DNA from: Lachnospiraceae bacterium | GTDB lineage: Bacteria > Bacillota > Clostridia > Lachnospirales > Lachnospiraceae | Assembly (NCBI GenBank): GCA_025758065.1 | Contig: CP107199.1 | Span: 372,001 to 436,000 of the forward strand | Reading direction: 5' to 3' | Length of the DNA: 64,000 nt | Part shown: positions 16,620 to 23,705 of the stretch, piece by piece | How the letters are laid out: each line of letters starts with the position of its first letter | Numbering within the stretch: position 1 is the first letter of the stretch | Notes under the pieces: model-generated | Database searches by the model: none | Seen by the model: only the letters and a program-made list of their open reading frames with translations | What the model was told of the DNA's origin: nothing | Translations under genes and position numbers: made by a program

Positions 16620-18071
16620 TTAAACCGTGCCATGCTTCTTGGAAGGACGGTCCTCACTTTTTGTGTACAGCATCTCAAAAGCGGCGATCACTCTCTGACG
16701 GGTCTCTTCTGCCTTGATGATGTCATCTACATAACCTCTCTTTGCAGCAGCAACAGCGCCGGACTGCATAGCGGTATATTCAGCGGTTTTCTCTTTGATC
16801 ATTGCAACTGCATCATCAGCAGCTTCGATCTCTTTTGCGTACATGATCTTAACAGCTTCTGCCGGATCCATAGTTCCGATCACTGCATTTGGCCATGCAT
16901 AAACAATATCTGCACCCAGGCTCTTGCTGCCCATGGTAAGGCCTGCGCTTCCCAGTGCATTCTTAACAACAACAGTTACCTTCGGAACAGTTGCATCAGC
17001 ATATGCGTAGGTCAGCTTAGCAGCTAACTTGGCGATCTTTCTTTCACTGCACATGGTTGCACGGTAGCCATTTACATTTACCAGAGTCAGAACAGGAATG
17101 CTGAATGCATCACAGAAGTTAATGAAATCGGTTGCTTTTTCACAGCCTTTTCCACAAAGAGCTGCCTCTAAAGTCTGTACCTTCTCACCGTTCTCATATA
17201 CTTCGCTGCGGTTTGCTACGCATCCTACTGTGCTTCCATTTAAACGGATAAATCCGGTTACCATAGAAGTGCCGTAGTTCTTCTTAACTTCCATAAAAAA
17301 GTTATTATCAGAGATCATCTGTAAAGCTGCTGCAGTATCTCCGGTGTATCCTTCGATACCAGCACACATACGGTTTAAATCGTCTGTGCAGTCAACTTCA
17401 GACAGATCTTCTTCATTATTAGAAGGCAGTACAGATACCAATGTACGGATCTGGGATAATACAGATGCTTCATCACCTGTGAAATCAACCAGACCAGCTT
17501 CCTCTGCCTGGAATTTAGCGGAAGATGTATCACATTTTGCCTTATAATTGCCCTCTAAAGCATTTGGGGAATTAACAAACAGTTTTGCAGAAGTATCTTC
17601 CATAAAGGTGAAATCTGCCATGCCTGCAGAAACAGCCATACCGCCGCCGCAGGTACCAAAAACTGCCATAATCTGAGGAATAACTCCAGATGCCATTGTC
17701 TGGCTTAAATACAGCTTGCCAAATCCATCCAGTGCGTCAGTTGCTTCCTGAAGACGCAGTCCTGCACAGTCTACCAGACCAATAACAGGTGCTCCCATCT
17801 TCATAGCCATAGAGTAGATGTTGCAGATCTTCTTTGCATGCATCTCACCCATTGAACCGCCCAGTACAGCAGCATCCTGGCTGTATACATATACCAGGCA
17901 TCCGCCGATGGTACCGTAACCGGTAACTACACCGTCAGCCGGTGTTTCCTGCTCAGTCATGTTAAAGTCAGTATTTCTGGCCGCAATATAGGCTCCGACT
18001 TCAACAAAACTGTTCTCATCAAGCAGGGCTGCAATACGGCTGCTTGCTGAAGTTTGTGCTGAATTACTCAT
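16620..18071 (-). CDS. Acyl-CoA carboxyltransferase / methylmalonyl-CoA decarboxylase alpha-type subunit
   Basis: This 483-residue protein of the carboxyltransferase (crotonase-fold) family, MmdA/PccB class, has two halves. They contain GGSMGEMHAKKI, FGTCGGGMAVSAGMADF and, later, LVNVNGYRATMCSERK and ALGSAGLTMGSKSLGAD. It would move a carboxyl group between an acyl-CoA and biotin. It is the first gene of the operon; GGAGG lies 8 nt before the ATG at 18071, so the frame start at 18122 is rejected. With the biotin carrier and beta pump it would form a Na+-translocating acyl-CoA decarboxylase. With the OadA-like subunit it could form a transcarboxylase. The acyl-CoA substrate is not certain. Confidence 0.85.
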   Translation of the reverse strand: MSNSAQTSASSRIAALLDENSFVEVGAYIAARNTDFNMTEQETPADGVVTGYGTIGGCLVYVYSQDAAVLGGSMGEMHAKKICNIYSMAMKMGAPVIGLVDCAGLRLQEATDALDGFGKLYLSQTMASGVIPQIMAVFGTCGGGMAVSAGMADFTFMEDTSAKLFVNSPNALEGNYKAKCDTSSAKFQAEEAGLVDFTGDEASVLSQIRTLVSVLPSNNEEDLSEVDCTDDLNRMCAGIEGYTGDTAAALQMISDNNFFMEVKKNYGTSMVTGFIRLNGSTVGCVANRSEVYENGEKVQTLEAALCGKGCEKATDFINFCDAFSIPVLTLVNVNGYRATMCSERKIAKLAAKLTYAYADATVPKVTVVVKNALGSAGLTMGSKSLGADIVYAWPNAVIGTMDPAEAVKIMYAKEIEAADDAVAMIKEKTAEYTAMQSGAVAAAKRGYVDDIIKAEETRQRVIAAFEMLYTKSEDRPSKKHGTV

Positions 18072-18166
18072 TTTCCAGTCCTCCATCATTCTTAAGTTTA
18101 CAGTATTTAGCGGAAAACGCATAAAAATAGCGCCTTCCTATAAAATACAGAAATATTGCCGTTTAT

Positions 18167-18195
18167 ATTATAGTGATTTTTTTGTCAAATGGCAA
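18167..18195 (-). promoter_or_regulatory. Promoter of the decarboxylase operon
   Basis: On the minus strand TTGCCA (18190-18195) and TATAAT (18167-18172) are 17 bp apart. Transcription would start near 18160, about 90 nt before the MmdA-like gene. Confidence 0.75.
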
Positions 18196-18283
18196 GTGTT
18201 TCCTTTTATTAAAATTGTTTATTAATAAATTTTAAGGTAGCCCTTCCTGCTAACCATTGTATTTCCTAGGTTTCTTGCTTTTA

Positions 18284-18308
18284 TTTGTGACTTTATTGTG
18301 ACCAATAG
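18284..18308 (+). other. Prophage attachment repeat, left end
   Basis: The 25 bp segment starting TTTGTGACTTTATTG and ending ACCAATAG is identical to 33856-33880 at the end of the integrase gene. The two copies enclose only phage-type genes, which marks them as attL and attR of a 15.6 kb element. Within the repeat TTGTGAC occurs twice, 11 bp apart. Confidence 0.88.
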
Positions 18309-18344
18309 GACAAAATAAACCTTAAGTTTTCAAACGGATTTATA

Positions 18345-19139
18345 TTATTTTGCAAGACCCGGATAATGGAGAACGCCGTCCTGATCAGGGGTGAGTACTA
18401 CTGGTTCAGTTGCCATGCGACCGGTCTGATCCAGGTAGTACCACTTGCCGTTGATCGTCTGAAGGCCTTTGAGCATGGCACCATCGGAGCCGAGGTAGTA
18501 CCAGGAACCTTTGTACTGGTACCAGACGTCATGGACCATGAAACCGGCGCCATCGAACCAGTACCAGAGATCCCTGTCTTTGTACCAGTCATTGGAAACA
18601 TACTTTCCGGATCCGTCTTTTAAATAGAAGCGCCAACCTCCATCTTCCTGCTGCCAGCCTGTCTTTACCTGCTCAGGTATCCAAGTCTTCATGAACTGTT
18701 CGGGAGGTCCGAACTGTTGGATGAGTGGCGTTGGTGTACTTCCCCAGTCAGGCAGATACAGATGTGGTTTGTCTACAATGCTGGACCAATCCCCACCCCA
18801 GGCAAGCCCAAGTTTTTTGCCAATCTCTGCAGCGTGTTTGAAATGGCCTTTACTGTCATTGTAAGCATCATCGGAGATCTTACCATCTCCGTCCACGTCC
18901 ATCTTTAAATAGAAATCAAAAGCAATTCCCCACTGGTGCTGTGACTTGTAGGAACTGCCTTTTGCATTGGTTACGATATTGCCCGGTTTAGTGCGCCCCT
19001 GAGCATACAGGGCATCCTGTTCTGCTACAGTGCGCAGGGTTTCGCTGATGGCTACGGTAATGCCTTCTACTGCGCAGGCTTTGATCCAGGCAGCAGCTAT
19101 CTTCTGTAAACGCGGATGGCATAAAGTAATGTCTCTCAT
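18345..19139 (-). CDS. Phage endolysin: M15 peptidase with cell-wall-binding repeats
   Basis: This 264-residue lysin has an N-terminal M15/VanY-type zinc peptidase. The zinc ligands are His68 and Asp75 in SQHQWGIAFD and His126 in DKPHLYLP. The C-terminal half carries aromatic cell-wall-binding repeats of the choline-binding type (GWRFYLKDGSGKYVSNDWYK, LWYWFDGAGFM, SWYYLGSDGAM, KWYYLDQTGRM). It would cut peptidoglycan stem or cross-bridge peptides during lysis or tail release. It is the last gene at the left end of the prophage, directly inside the attachment repeat. No signal peptide is seen, consistent with holin-dependent export. Confidence 0.92.
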   Translation of the reverse strand: MRDITLCHPRLQKIAAAWIKACAVEGITVAISETLRTVAEQDALYAQGRTKPGNIVTNAKGSSYKSQHQWGIAFDFYLKMDVDGDGKISDDAYNDSKGHFKHAAEIGKKLGLAWGGDWSSIVDKPHLYLPDWGSTPTPLIQQFGPPEQFMKTWIPEQVKTGWQQEDGGWRFYLKDGSGKYVSNDWYKDRDLWYWFDGAGFMVHDVWYQYKGSWYYLGSDGAMLKGLQTINGKWYYLDQTGRMATEPVVLTPDQDGVLHYPGLAK

Positions 19140-19206
19140 AATATAACCTCCTTGTCCTTTTGCTTTAACATATGAATTTTATGAAAAAATTGTTTTTCCC
19201 GGTATC

Positions 19207-19235
19207 TTGAAAAGAATATTTGCATATGCTATAAT
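19207..19235 (+). promoter_or_regulatory. Promoter of antisense RNA 1
   Basis: TTGAAA (19207-19212) and TATAAT (19230-19235) are 17 bp apart on the plus strand. They would drive a transcript starting near 19242 that ends at the hairpin at 19280-19314, opposite the 3' end of the toxin-1 mRNA. Confidence 0.7.
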
Positions 19236-19241
19236 GCCGTT

Positions 19242-19325
19242 AGGCAAAAAAGATATCAGTATCCATGGTGATACAAAACGAAAGCCCCTGAGTCTCAACC
19301 ACTCAGGGGCTTTCTTCCTTTTTTT
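19242..19325 (+). ncRNA. Candidate antitoxin RNA 1
   Basis: The predicted transcript of about 75-85 nt runs from the strong plus-strand promoter to an intrinsic terminator. The terminator is GAAAGCCCCTGAG at 19280-19292 paired with CTCAGGGGCTTTC at 19302-19314, followed by TTCCTTTTTTT. It converges on the toxin-1 gene and would overlap its 3' untranslated region, the arrangement known for TxpA/RatA-type loci. Boundaries are predicted, not observed. Confidence 0.6.
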
Positions 19326-19356
19326 AGCAGTCAGGCATCTGCAGGCTGGTTACCGT

Positions 19357-19443
19357 TTACTTATCGCCGTCCAACCATTTGATGATGTAGTGGCAGGCTA
19401 CACCAGCCGCAACAGCGACAATAAAAGATATCAGATAATCCAA
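19357..19443 (-). CDS. Holin-like type I toxin peptide, copy 1
   Basis: A 28-residue peptide starts at a TTG (19443) 9 nt after GGGGG. It has a hydrophobic core (LISFIVAVAAGVACHYIIK) and ends KWLDGDK. Core and tail match the small putative holin-like toxin family found in Firmicutes prophages, and closely match the second copy at 19680-19769. An extended -10 (TGTTATAAT, minus strand, 19491-19499) lies upstream. Overproduction of such peptides is known to damage the membrane in related systems. It is too short for standard gene calling. The non-ATG start lowers certainty. Confidence 0.65.
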   Translation of the reverse strand: MDYLISFIVAVAAGVACHYIIKWLDGDK

Positions 19444-19490
19444 GGCAATACACCCCCTTTCCTTACCGGTATAGGGGCGGCAACCTAGAT

Positions 19491-19499
19491 ATTATAACA
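19491..19499 (-). promoter_or_regulatory. Extended -10 promoter of toxin 1
   Basis: TGTTATAAT on the minus strand, with a weak -35 region, lies about 50 bp upstream of the toxin-1 start. Confidence 0.5.
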
Positions 19500-19533
19500 T
19501 ATGCATGATTTTTATTCTACTGATTTAGGCATA

Positions 19534-19562
19534 TTGACATTTGAAGAAAAATAGAATATGAT
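19534..19562 (+). promoter_or_regulatory. Promoter of antisense RNA 2
   Basis: TTGACA (19534-19539) and TATGAT (19557-19562) have exact 17 bp spacing on the plus strand. Transcription would begin near 19569 and stop at the hairpin at 19603-19638. Confidence 0.75.
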
Positions 19563-19568
19563 GTAGGC

Positions 19569-19642
19569 AGCTAAGGAAAGTGAGAATTCCATGTGGCAAA
19601 ACGAAAACCCCAGAGGGCCCTAATCCTCTGGGGTTTTCTTGT
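19569..19642 (+). ncRNA. Candidate antitoxin RNA 2
   Basis: The predicted transcript of about 70 nt ends at a strong hairpin, GAAAACCCCAGAG (19603-19615) with CTCTGGGGTTTTC (19626-19638). The hairpin can also terminate the converging toxin-2 mRNA, because GTTTTG follows it on the minus strand. It is laid out like the first locus 250 bp to the left. Confidence 0.6.
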
Positions 19643-19679
19643 TCGTTACGGTGAACTGTTCCGTTTAGGCTGTTGCTAC

Positions 19680-19769
19680 CTATTTATCCCTGTCCAGCCA
19701 TTTGCATATGTAGTAGCTAACTACGCCTGCTACAACAGAGATAAGAAAAGTGAGAATAGAATCTGCCAT
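19680..19769 (-). CDS. Holin-like type I toxin peptide, copy 2
   Basis: This is a 29-residue peptide with an ATG start and a strong GGAGG ribosome binding site 10 nt upstream. The sequence begins MADSILTFLISVVAGVVSYY and ends ICKWLDRDK. It has a single hydrophobic helix with a positively charged tail, typical of the putative holin-like toxin family. It pairs with the plus-strand antisense RNA at 19569-19642. A 14 bp perfect palindrome (19848-19861) lies upstream and may be an operator. Confidence 0.78.
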   Translation of the reverse strand: MADSILTFLISVVAGVVSYYICKWLDRDK

Positions 19770-19847
19770 GTGGCTTTCACCTCCTTTCTGCTGGAGGTTC
19801 GGCAGCTCCTACATCATATCATATTTCATGTCAATATTCTACATAAA

Positions 19848-19861
19848 TTGCGACGTCGCAA
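19848..19861. promoter_or_regulatory. Palindrome TTGCGACGTCGCAA, copy 1
   Basis: This perfect 14 bp dyad lies upstream of the toxin-2 gene. The same 14 bp occurs upstream of the integrase at 32696-32709. A shared operator for a phage or host regulator is likely; the protein is unknown. Confidence 0.6.
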
Positions 19862-19912
19862 ATGACAGCCATGACCCGGACTGCCTGCGGGAGATGCGTG
19901 GATCACCTCCTT

Positions 19913-20176
19913 CTACTTCTTGCTTGCCTGTTTGATGACCTGGTGTGCTCCGGTTGCTGCCAGCCCGGATACAATGCCAATGGCTGCAGCGTTGATCACA
20001 TCTGTTGCTGGAAACTCCGGCATGAGGTACATACCTGCTACACCCAGGATACCACCGGTCACTCCGCATACTACCGGGATAACCTCATCCTTGACCTTAG
20101 TGGTTGCCTTACATGCCATGCCGCCCAGGTAACAGATTGCTGTGATCGCTGTTACGCTTCCAATTCCAAAATCCAT
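19913..20176 (-). CDS. Phage holin
   Basis: This 87-residue protein has two or three hydrophobic segments (TAITAICYLGGMACKA, VIPVVCGVTGGILGVAGMYL, AAAIGIVSGLAATGAHQV) and a short basic tail, matching the A118-like holin family by pattern. It would permeabilise the membrane to release the endolysin. It lies 2 bp after the preceding small phage gene in the leftward late cluster. Between it and the endolysin lie the two toxin loci, so the lysis module has been interrupted or these loci travel with it. Confidence 0.82.
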   Translation of the reverse strand: MDFGIGSVTAITAICYLGGMACKATTKVKDEVIPVVCGVTGGILGVAGMYLMPEFPATDVINAAAIGIVSGLAATGAHQVIKQASKK

Positions 20177-20178
20177 AT

Positions 20179-20571
20179 CTATACCTCTCTTTCTTCTATA
20201 CCATATTCCCGCCGTTTCATTCTGCCATCCAACTGCATGGCTTCATCATCCGTCAATGTCGGAAGCTTCTCGCATGTCTCGTATCCAACTTCACAATCTC
20301 CGTTGCCGCCAAGACGTACATACGGATCATACAAATACTTAAGATTGCGTCTCTCTTTCTGGGTGATTCCGCCGCGCTCAGCAAACTTATCAGTCAAATA
20401 CAGCAGTTTATCATGACCAAGTCCAAGGATCATATCCCTCATGCCCTTTGTTTCATCTGACTGTTTTTCCTTCTTTTTGTCATGCCGACCGATCAAGAAC
20501 TGAATAAATGTAAAAAGCGCATTTGACCCGATCACTGCAATGACAACCTGTGATGTATCCATTTCTTTCAT
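20179..20571 (-). CDS. Phage membrane-anchored lysis accessory protein
   Basis: This 130-residue protein has one N-terminal transmembrane helix (VVIAVIGSNALFTFIQFLI) and a charged cytoplasmic domain. The C-terminal part (TQKERRNLKYLYDPYVRLGGNGDCE) is common in small proteins encoded beside clostridial phage holins. Its exact role is unknown; it may modulate lysis. It fits tightly between the holin gene and the membrane protein gene at 20580. Confidence 0.6.
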   Translation of the reverse strand: MKEMDTSQVVIAVIGSNALFTFIQFLIGRHDKKKEKQSDETKGMRDMILGLGHDKLLYLTDKFAERGGITQKERRNLKYLYDPYVRLGGNGDCEVGYETCEKLPTLTDDEAMQLDGRMKRREYGIEEREV

Positions 20572-20579
20572 CTCCTCTC

Positions 20580-21038
20580 TTATGCTGGCATCCAGATAAT
20601 CAATTTGCTCTGCTGTGTCAGCCCTACATTGTATCGTGGCCGCTGCTCTCCAAAAGCTCTGTACCGGATCCAGTCATCCAGGATGATCCCGGCCAAACTA
20701 ACCGGCACCCATAGCAACATATATTGCGGACAAATCTGCCCCAGGACGTTACATGGCATGTCGCTATAATCCCAGATGTTCCAACCAAGGCAGAGATTAA
20801 CAATGCATCCGGTCAAGAATTCTAAAGCTGTAATTCCCACTGCTCCTATTAGGATCTGCTGCCACAGTGGTGTGTCCCAGCGCAATACCTCATTGAACAG
20901 TCCCAAGTAGATAAAGCACAGACCACCCAAAATGAACATTGTCCAGTGGCTCCAACCACGCCAGATCAGTTCAATCAGTACATAGAGCAGACCTCCCACA
21001 TTAAACAAAAACAGATACTTATTAAGCAGTCTGTGCAT
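20580..21038 (-). CDS. Phage-encoded CmpB-like multi-pass membrane protein
   Basis: This 152-residue hydrophobic protein has about four to five transmembrane helices. Segments such as FILGGLCFIYLGLFNEVL and LEFLTGCIVN, with WDYSDMPCNVLGQICPQY, resemble the small membrane family labelled putative ABC transporter CmpB. That family often appears next to holins in clostridial phages. Function is unknown. Its start overlaps the end of the 21022-21762 gene. Confidence 0.65.
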   Translation of the reverse strand: MHRLLNKYLFLFNVGGLLYVLIELIWRGWSHWTMFILGGLCFIYLGLFNEVLRWDTPLWQQILIGAVGITALEFLTGCIVNLCLGWNIWDYSDMPCNVLGQICPQYMLLWVPVSLAGIILDDWIRYRAFGEQRPRYNVGLTQQSKLIIWMPA

Positions 21039-21762
21039 CCTTCACATCATCTCCCGCCATAGCTGCTATCTTTACAAGATATGCTTTCAGTACCTCTGAC
21101 TGGTACTGTTCTGGAACATCTGCACCATAAAAAATCTGCTGAACCTCTTCCGCAGACTCACATCCAACAATCCACATATTGAGGGCATTACAGTATGTAG
21201 TATGGTAACTTACATGCCACATAGCTTTTGTGATGATGGTCGTCATATCTGCAGCACTGTAGTACCGGCATGGCTGTCCGTCAGAGTGATACTCCAGCTG
21301 ATTTACTCCGGCTGTAAGCTGGGCCTGCTTGCCAAAAAGATTGAGCTGATCATGCTCCGTCAGCGCAAAATGCTCTGTGGATCCATCTGCAAGCGTTACA
21401 CTGACGCCGGAATAGATGGCCTGCTCGCATGCTGTGCTGATCTCCTGTTTTTTGCTTGCTTGCAGCTCTGCAAGGGTTGGTACATATGGTTCTGGTGGAG
21501 TGACAGGTTCCGGATCAGCTGGCGGTACATACACGCTGCCATCATCTGACAGATACACCGTCTGGCCCTCATCACGGTATACCGTAGTCCATCCGGTCAG
21601 CGTAGTGGCTAAGATACCGCCCGCAGTGTATATCTGGATGTCTCCATCCCATGATGCAGGTACATTATCGCAAAAAATAATCTGCAGAATATGCTCTGCA
21701 GATTTTCTGATACTCTGGATCTGATATATATCATCAGATCCTGTGATTTTAATTTTTTCCAT
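21022..21762 (-). CDS. Phage tail-associated protein with DUF4376-like C-terminus
   Basis: This 246-residue protein has an N-terminal beta-rich region, a proline-rich hinge (PPADPEPVTPPEPYVPT) and a helical C-terminal domain. The C-terminus (LQASKKQEISTACEQAIYSG, HFALTEHDQLNLF) resembles DUF4376 modules found next to tail fibres. It may be a fibre-associated or chaperone protein. It is encoded just past the invertible cassette, downstream of the tail fibre gene. Confidence 0.6.
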   Translation of the reverse strand: MEKIKITGSDDIYQIQSIRKSAEHILQIIFCDNVPASWDGDIQIYTAGGILATTLTGWTTVYRDEGQTVYLSDDGSVYVPPADPEPVTPPEPYVPTLAELQASKKQEISTACEQAIYSGVSVTLADGSTEHFALTEHDQLNLFGKQAQLTAGVNQLEYHSDGQPCRYYSAADMTTIITKAMWHVSYHTTYCNALNMWIVGCESAEEVQQIFYGADVPEQYQSEVLKAYLVKIAAMAGDDVKDAQTA

Positions 21763-21800
21763 TTATTTTTTCTCCTTTCAATTTATTTTTTCTTCTTCCT

Positions 21801-22043
21801 TTAAATAGTAATTTAGATAGCAGCAAAGTCAAAAGTACGGCATTTACCGCAAATGTGGATAGCTATTCTCAAATTGCTATTAGGGTTCCTAATAAAACAA
21901 TACTATTTGCAGTGACAAACACTTACATGCTTGTACCTCAAAATACCTCTGGCGATTTTCGAGTATTTGGACCACTTGCATATAAAAAATTAGATCCGGT
22001 ATCCGAAAAGACGGTAATTACAGGGACAGTTTATTATATATGA
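21801..22043 (+). pseudogene. Silent alternative tail-fibre C-terminus (inverted cassette)
   Basis: The plus strand is open from 21801 to the stop at 22041-22043. It encodes LNSNLDSSKVKS, then SQIAIRVPNKTILFAVTN, and ends TGTVYYI. It has no plausible start or ribosome binding site. It begins with the same in-frame LNSNL codons that occur at residues 240-244 of the tail fibre on the other strand, and it ends 4 bp from the tail fibre stop codon. This is the expected layout of an unexpressed alternative C-terminal module. Inversion between the two sites would join it in frame to the tail fibre. Confidence 0.75.
21802..21816 (+). repeat. Inverted crossover site, left
   Basis: The 15 bp TAAATAGTAATTTAG is identical in inverted orientation to 22350-22364. 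The site is itself a dyad (AAAT-AGTA-ATTT) with an asymmetric AGTA core, the form expected of a site-specific recombination site. Confidence 0.7.
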
Positions 22044-22047
22044 TTAT

Positions 22048-23082
22048 TTATTCATGGGTCAATTTAAAATCTCGATTGGATATAACGACGCATTCATCCC
22101 AAGTACCCATTCCAGTAATTGATAAACGCGCTAAATTTCCTGCATTACTGCAAACCACTTTATATGTAGACCGATTTACAAGAGCAGTGACATTTCCAAT
22201 ATTATGAAAAGAATATAGTCCTCCATCAGCTATGACCAAACCGCAAAAATGACTGCTGTCTATTATGGATGTTGCAAATACTTGTGTGTATTTTCCTTCA
22301 TTGCTAATTTTTTTGATGTATACATTACTGATGCAGCTGCTAACGATTGCTAAATTACTATTTAGCGTCGCCAACTGATCCTGCAAAGCCTTTCCCTGAG
22401 CTGCTGAAAGTGGAAGATTTGGGTTATCGGTCACACAGTTATTGACGATAGATCCAACATGTAAAACAAACTGCAGCCCGGCCTTTAAATTCCGGAAAAA
22501 CTGGAAAAAATTCATTTTGCTTTTCACTGTATCAAGAAACTCTGGAAAGCTGCTGATTTCTTCTGAGGTTCCTGAATCATCAAATGCCGGATTTTGTATA
22601 TCCAAAAAATCCTGTACGGAAGCTGCACCTGTAGGATTTACAGTGATCGTGATCTGAGATGCATTCTGTACTGTGGACTGAATATTATATATGTAGGCTG
22701 ATGGTGATACCTCACTATGGACCGGCATCTCATCCGGTACCGTTGCCTGAGTAACAGAAAACAAAGTTTCTTCTCCGTCCTCAATCTTTGCATACAGTCC
22801 AATAGTCTGGATCAGATATGCCTGATCAATGCTGTCATTATCAAAACGAACGGTTACTTGTGCTACATTTCCACCGATTGTTTTTGTTCCGGAAGGGATC
22901 ACGCTCTGCACCACATCCTGCAAACCTGTTAATGCTGAGATATTTGTCCCTGCTGGATAAGAATAACTGGACGTTTTTGCACTTGTAAAAATAAGCTTCT
23001 TTTCGCTTGTAAAAGCTTGTGCAATAAGGTGCTGCCCGTTTTCTGTAACAACGGCTGCTTTATATACTCCCATGTTTTTCAC
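22048..23082 (-). CDS. Phage tail fibre with variable C-terminus
   Basis: This 344-residue fibre begins MGVYKAAVVTENGQHLIAQA, like the N-terminal attachment domain of contractile-phage fibres. A conserved shaft linker follows (NNCVTDNPNLPLSAAQGKAL). Residues 240-244 (LNSNL) lie on the crossover site, and the last 100 residues form the current receptor-binding tip. The gene follows the DUF2313 gene by 2 bp. The tip can apparently be exchanged with the 75-residue silent tip encoded convergently at 21816-22043. No invertase gene was seen in this prophage, so recombination would need a host or other-phage enzyme. Confidence 0.85.
   Translation of the reverse strand: MKNMGVYKAAVVTENGQHLIAQAFTSEKKLIFTSAKTSSYSYPAGTNISALTGLQDVVQSVIPSGTKTIGGNVAQVTVRFDNDSIDQAYLIQTIGLYAKIEDGEETLFSVTQATVPDEMPVHSEVSPSAYIYNIQSTVQNASQITITVNPTGAASVQDFLDIQNPAFDDSGTSEEISSFPEFLDTVKSKMNFFQFFRNLKAGLQFVLHVGSIVNNCVTDNPNLPLSAAQGKALQDQLATLNSNLAIVSSCISNVYIKKISNEGKYTQVFATSIIDSSHFCGLVIADGGLYSFHNIGNVTALVNRSTYKVVCSNAGNLARLSITGMGTWDECVVISNRDFKLTHE
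22350..22364 (-). repeat. Inverted crossover site, right (inside tail fibre gene)
   Basis: The minus strand reads TAAATAGTAATTTAG, identical to the plus strand at 21802-21816 and in the same codon frame (LNSNL). Confidence 0.7.
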
Positions 23083-23084
23083 TC

Positions 23085-23705
23085 CTATTCATTTGAAATT
23101 GTCTGTATACTGGTTTCTGCAACAGCTCCTGCCGCATTAGCAGTTCCGGCAATGTCATATACTGTATGTCTGTAAATCGTTTGTACGAATACTCTTGAAA
23201 CGTTACCCACTGCATACAATCTATTTGGTACGCGGTTTGTGGTCTGCTGATTTGCTAAGATCTGAATGTGTGCCGGAACTACATCCCATAACAGGTCATA
23301 TAAAAGATCAATGGCTCCATACCGGTCCGATGTGACTTTTATTTTTAACTTGCAGACAGCAGAATCAACTTCCATTTCATAACCATCTTTACCATACAGC
23401 TCCGTAAGCTTGTCCCGTAAAAATCCAATAGAAAAAGGAACAATGGTATTGTATTTTTGAAGTACGCGGGTCCTGCGGTAGTCCAATGTGTCTCCAAAAC
23501 GATAGACAATTCCCAACAGTCTTTCATAATATGCTATGGTCGCTTCATCGCAGCTTGAGATATAATTGTTTGCACTTACTTTTGCCATATTATCTTCAAG
23601 CTGATCCAGAACATGTCCCTGAACTTTTAAAATCTCTCCATATTCAACTATGGGGCGAAAATAAAAGGGCAGTTGCTCTTTTAACTCATTCTCTGCATTA
23701 CTCAC
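23085..23705 (-). CDS. Phage tail/baseplate protein (DUF2313, XkdU/YmfQ-like)
   Basis: This 206-residue protein has the typical N-terminal pattern of DUF2313 tail proteins (LPFYFRPIVEYGEILKVQGH, EATIAYYERLLGI). The family lies at the baseplate between the J-like wedge protein and the tail fibre, as it does here. It overlaps the J-like gene by 8 bp and is followed by the fibre gene, which supports the assignment. Confidence 0.82.
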   Translation of the reverse strand: MSNAENELKEQLPFYFRPIVEYGEILKVQGHVLDQLEDNMAKVSANNYISSCDEATIAYYERLLGIVYRFGDTLDYRRTRVLQKYNTIVPFSIGFLRDKLTELYGKDGYEMEVDSAVCKLKIKVTSDRYGAIDLLYDLLWDVVPAHIQILANQQTTNRVPNRLYAVGNVSRVFVQTIYRHTVYDIAGTANAAGAVAETSIQTISNE

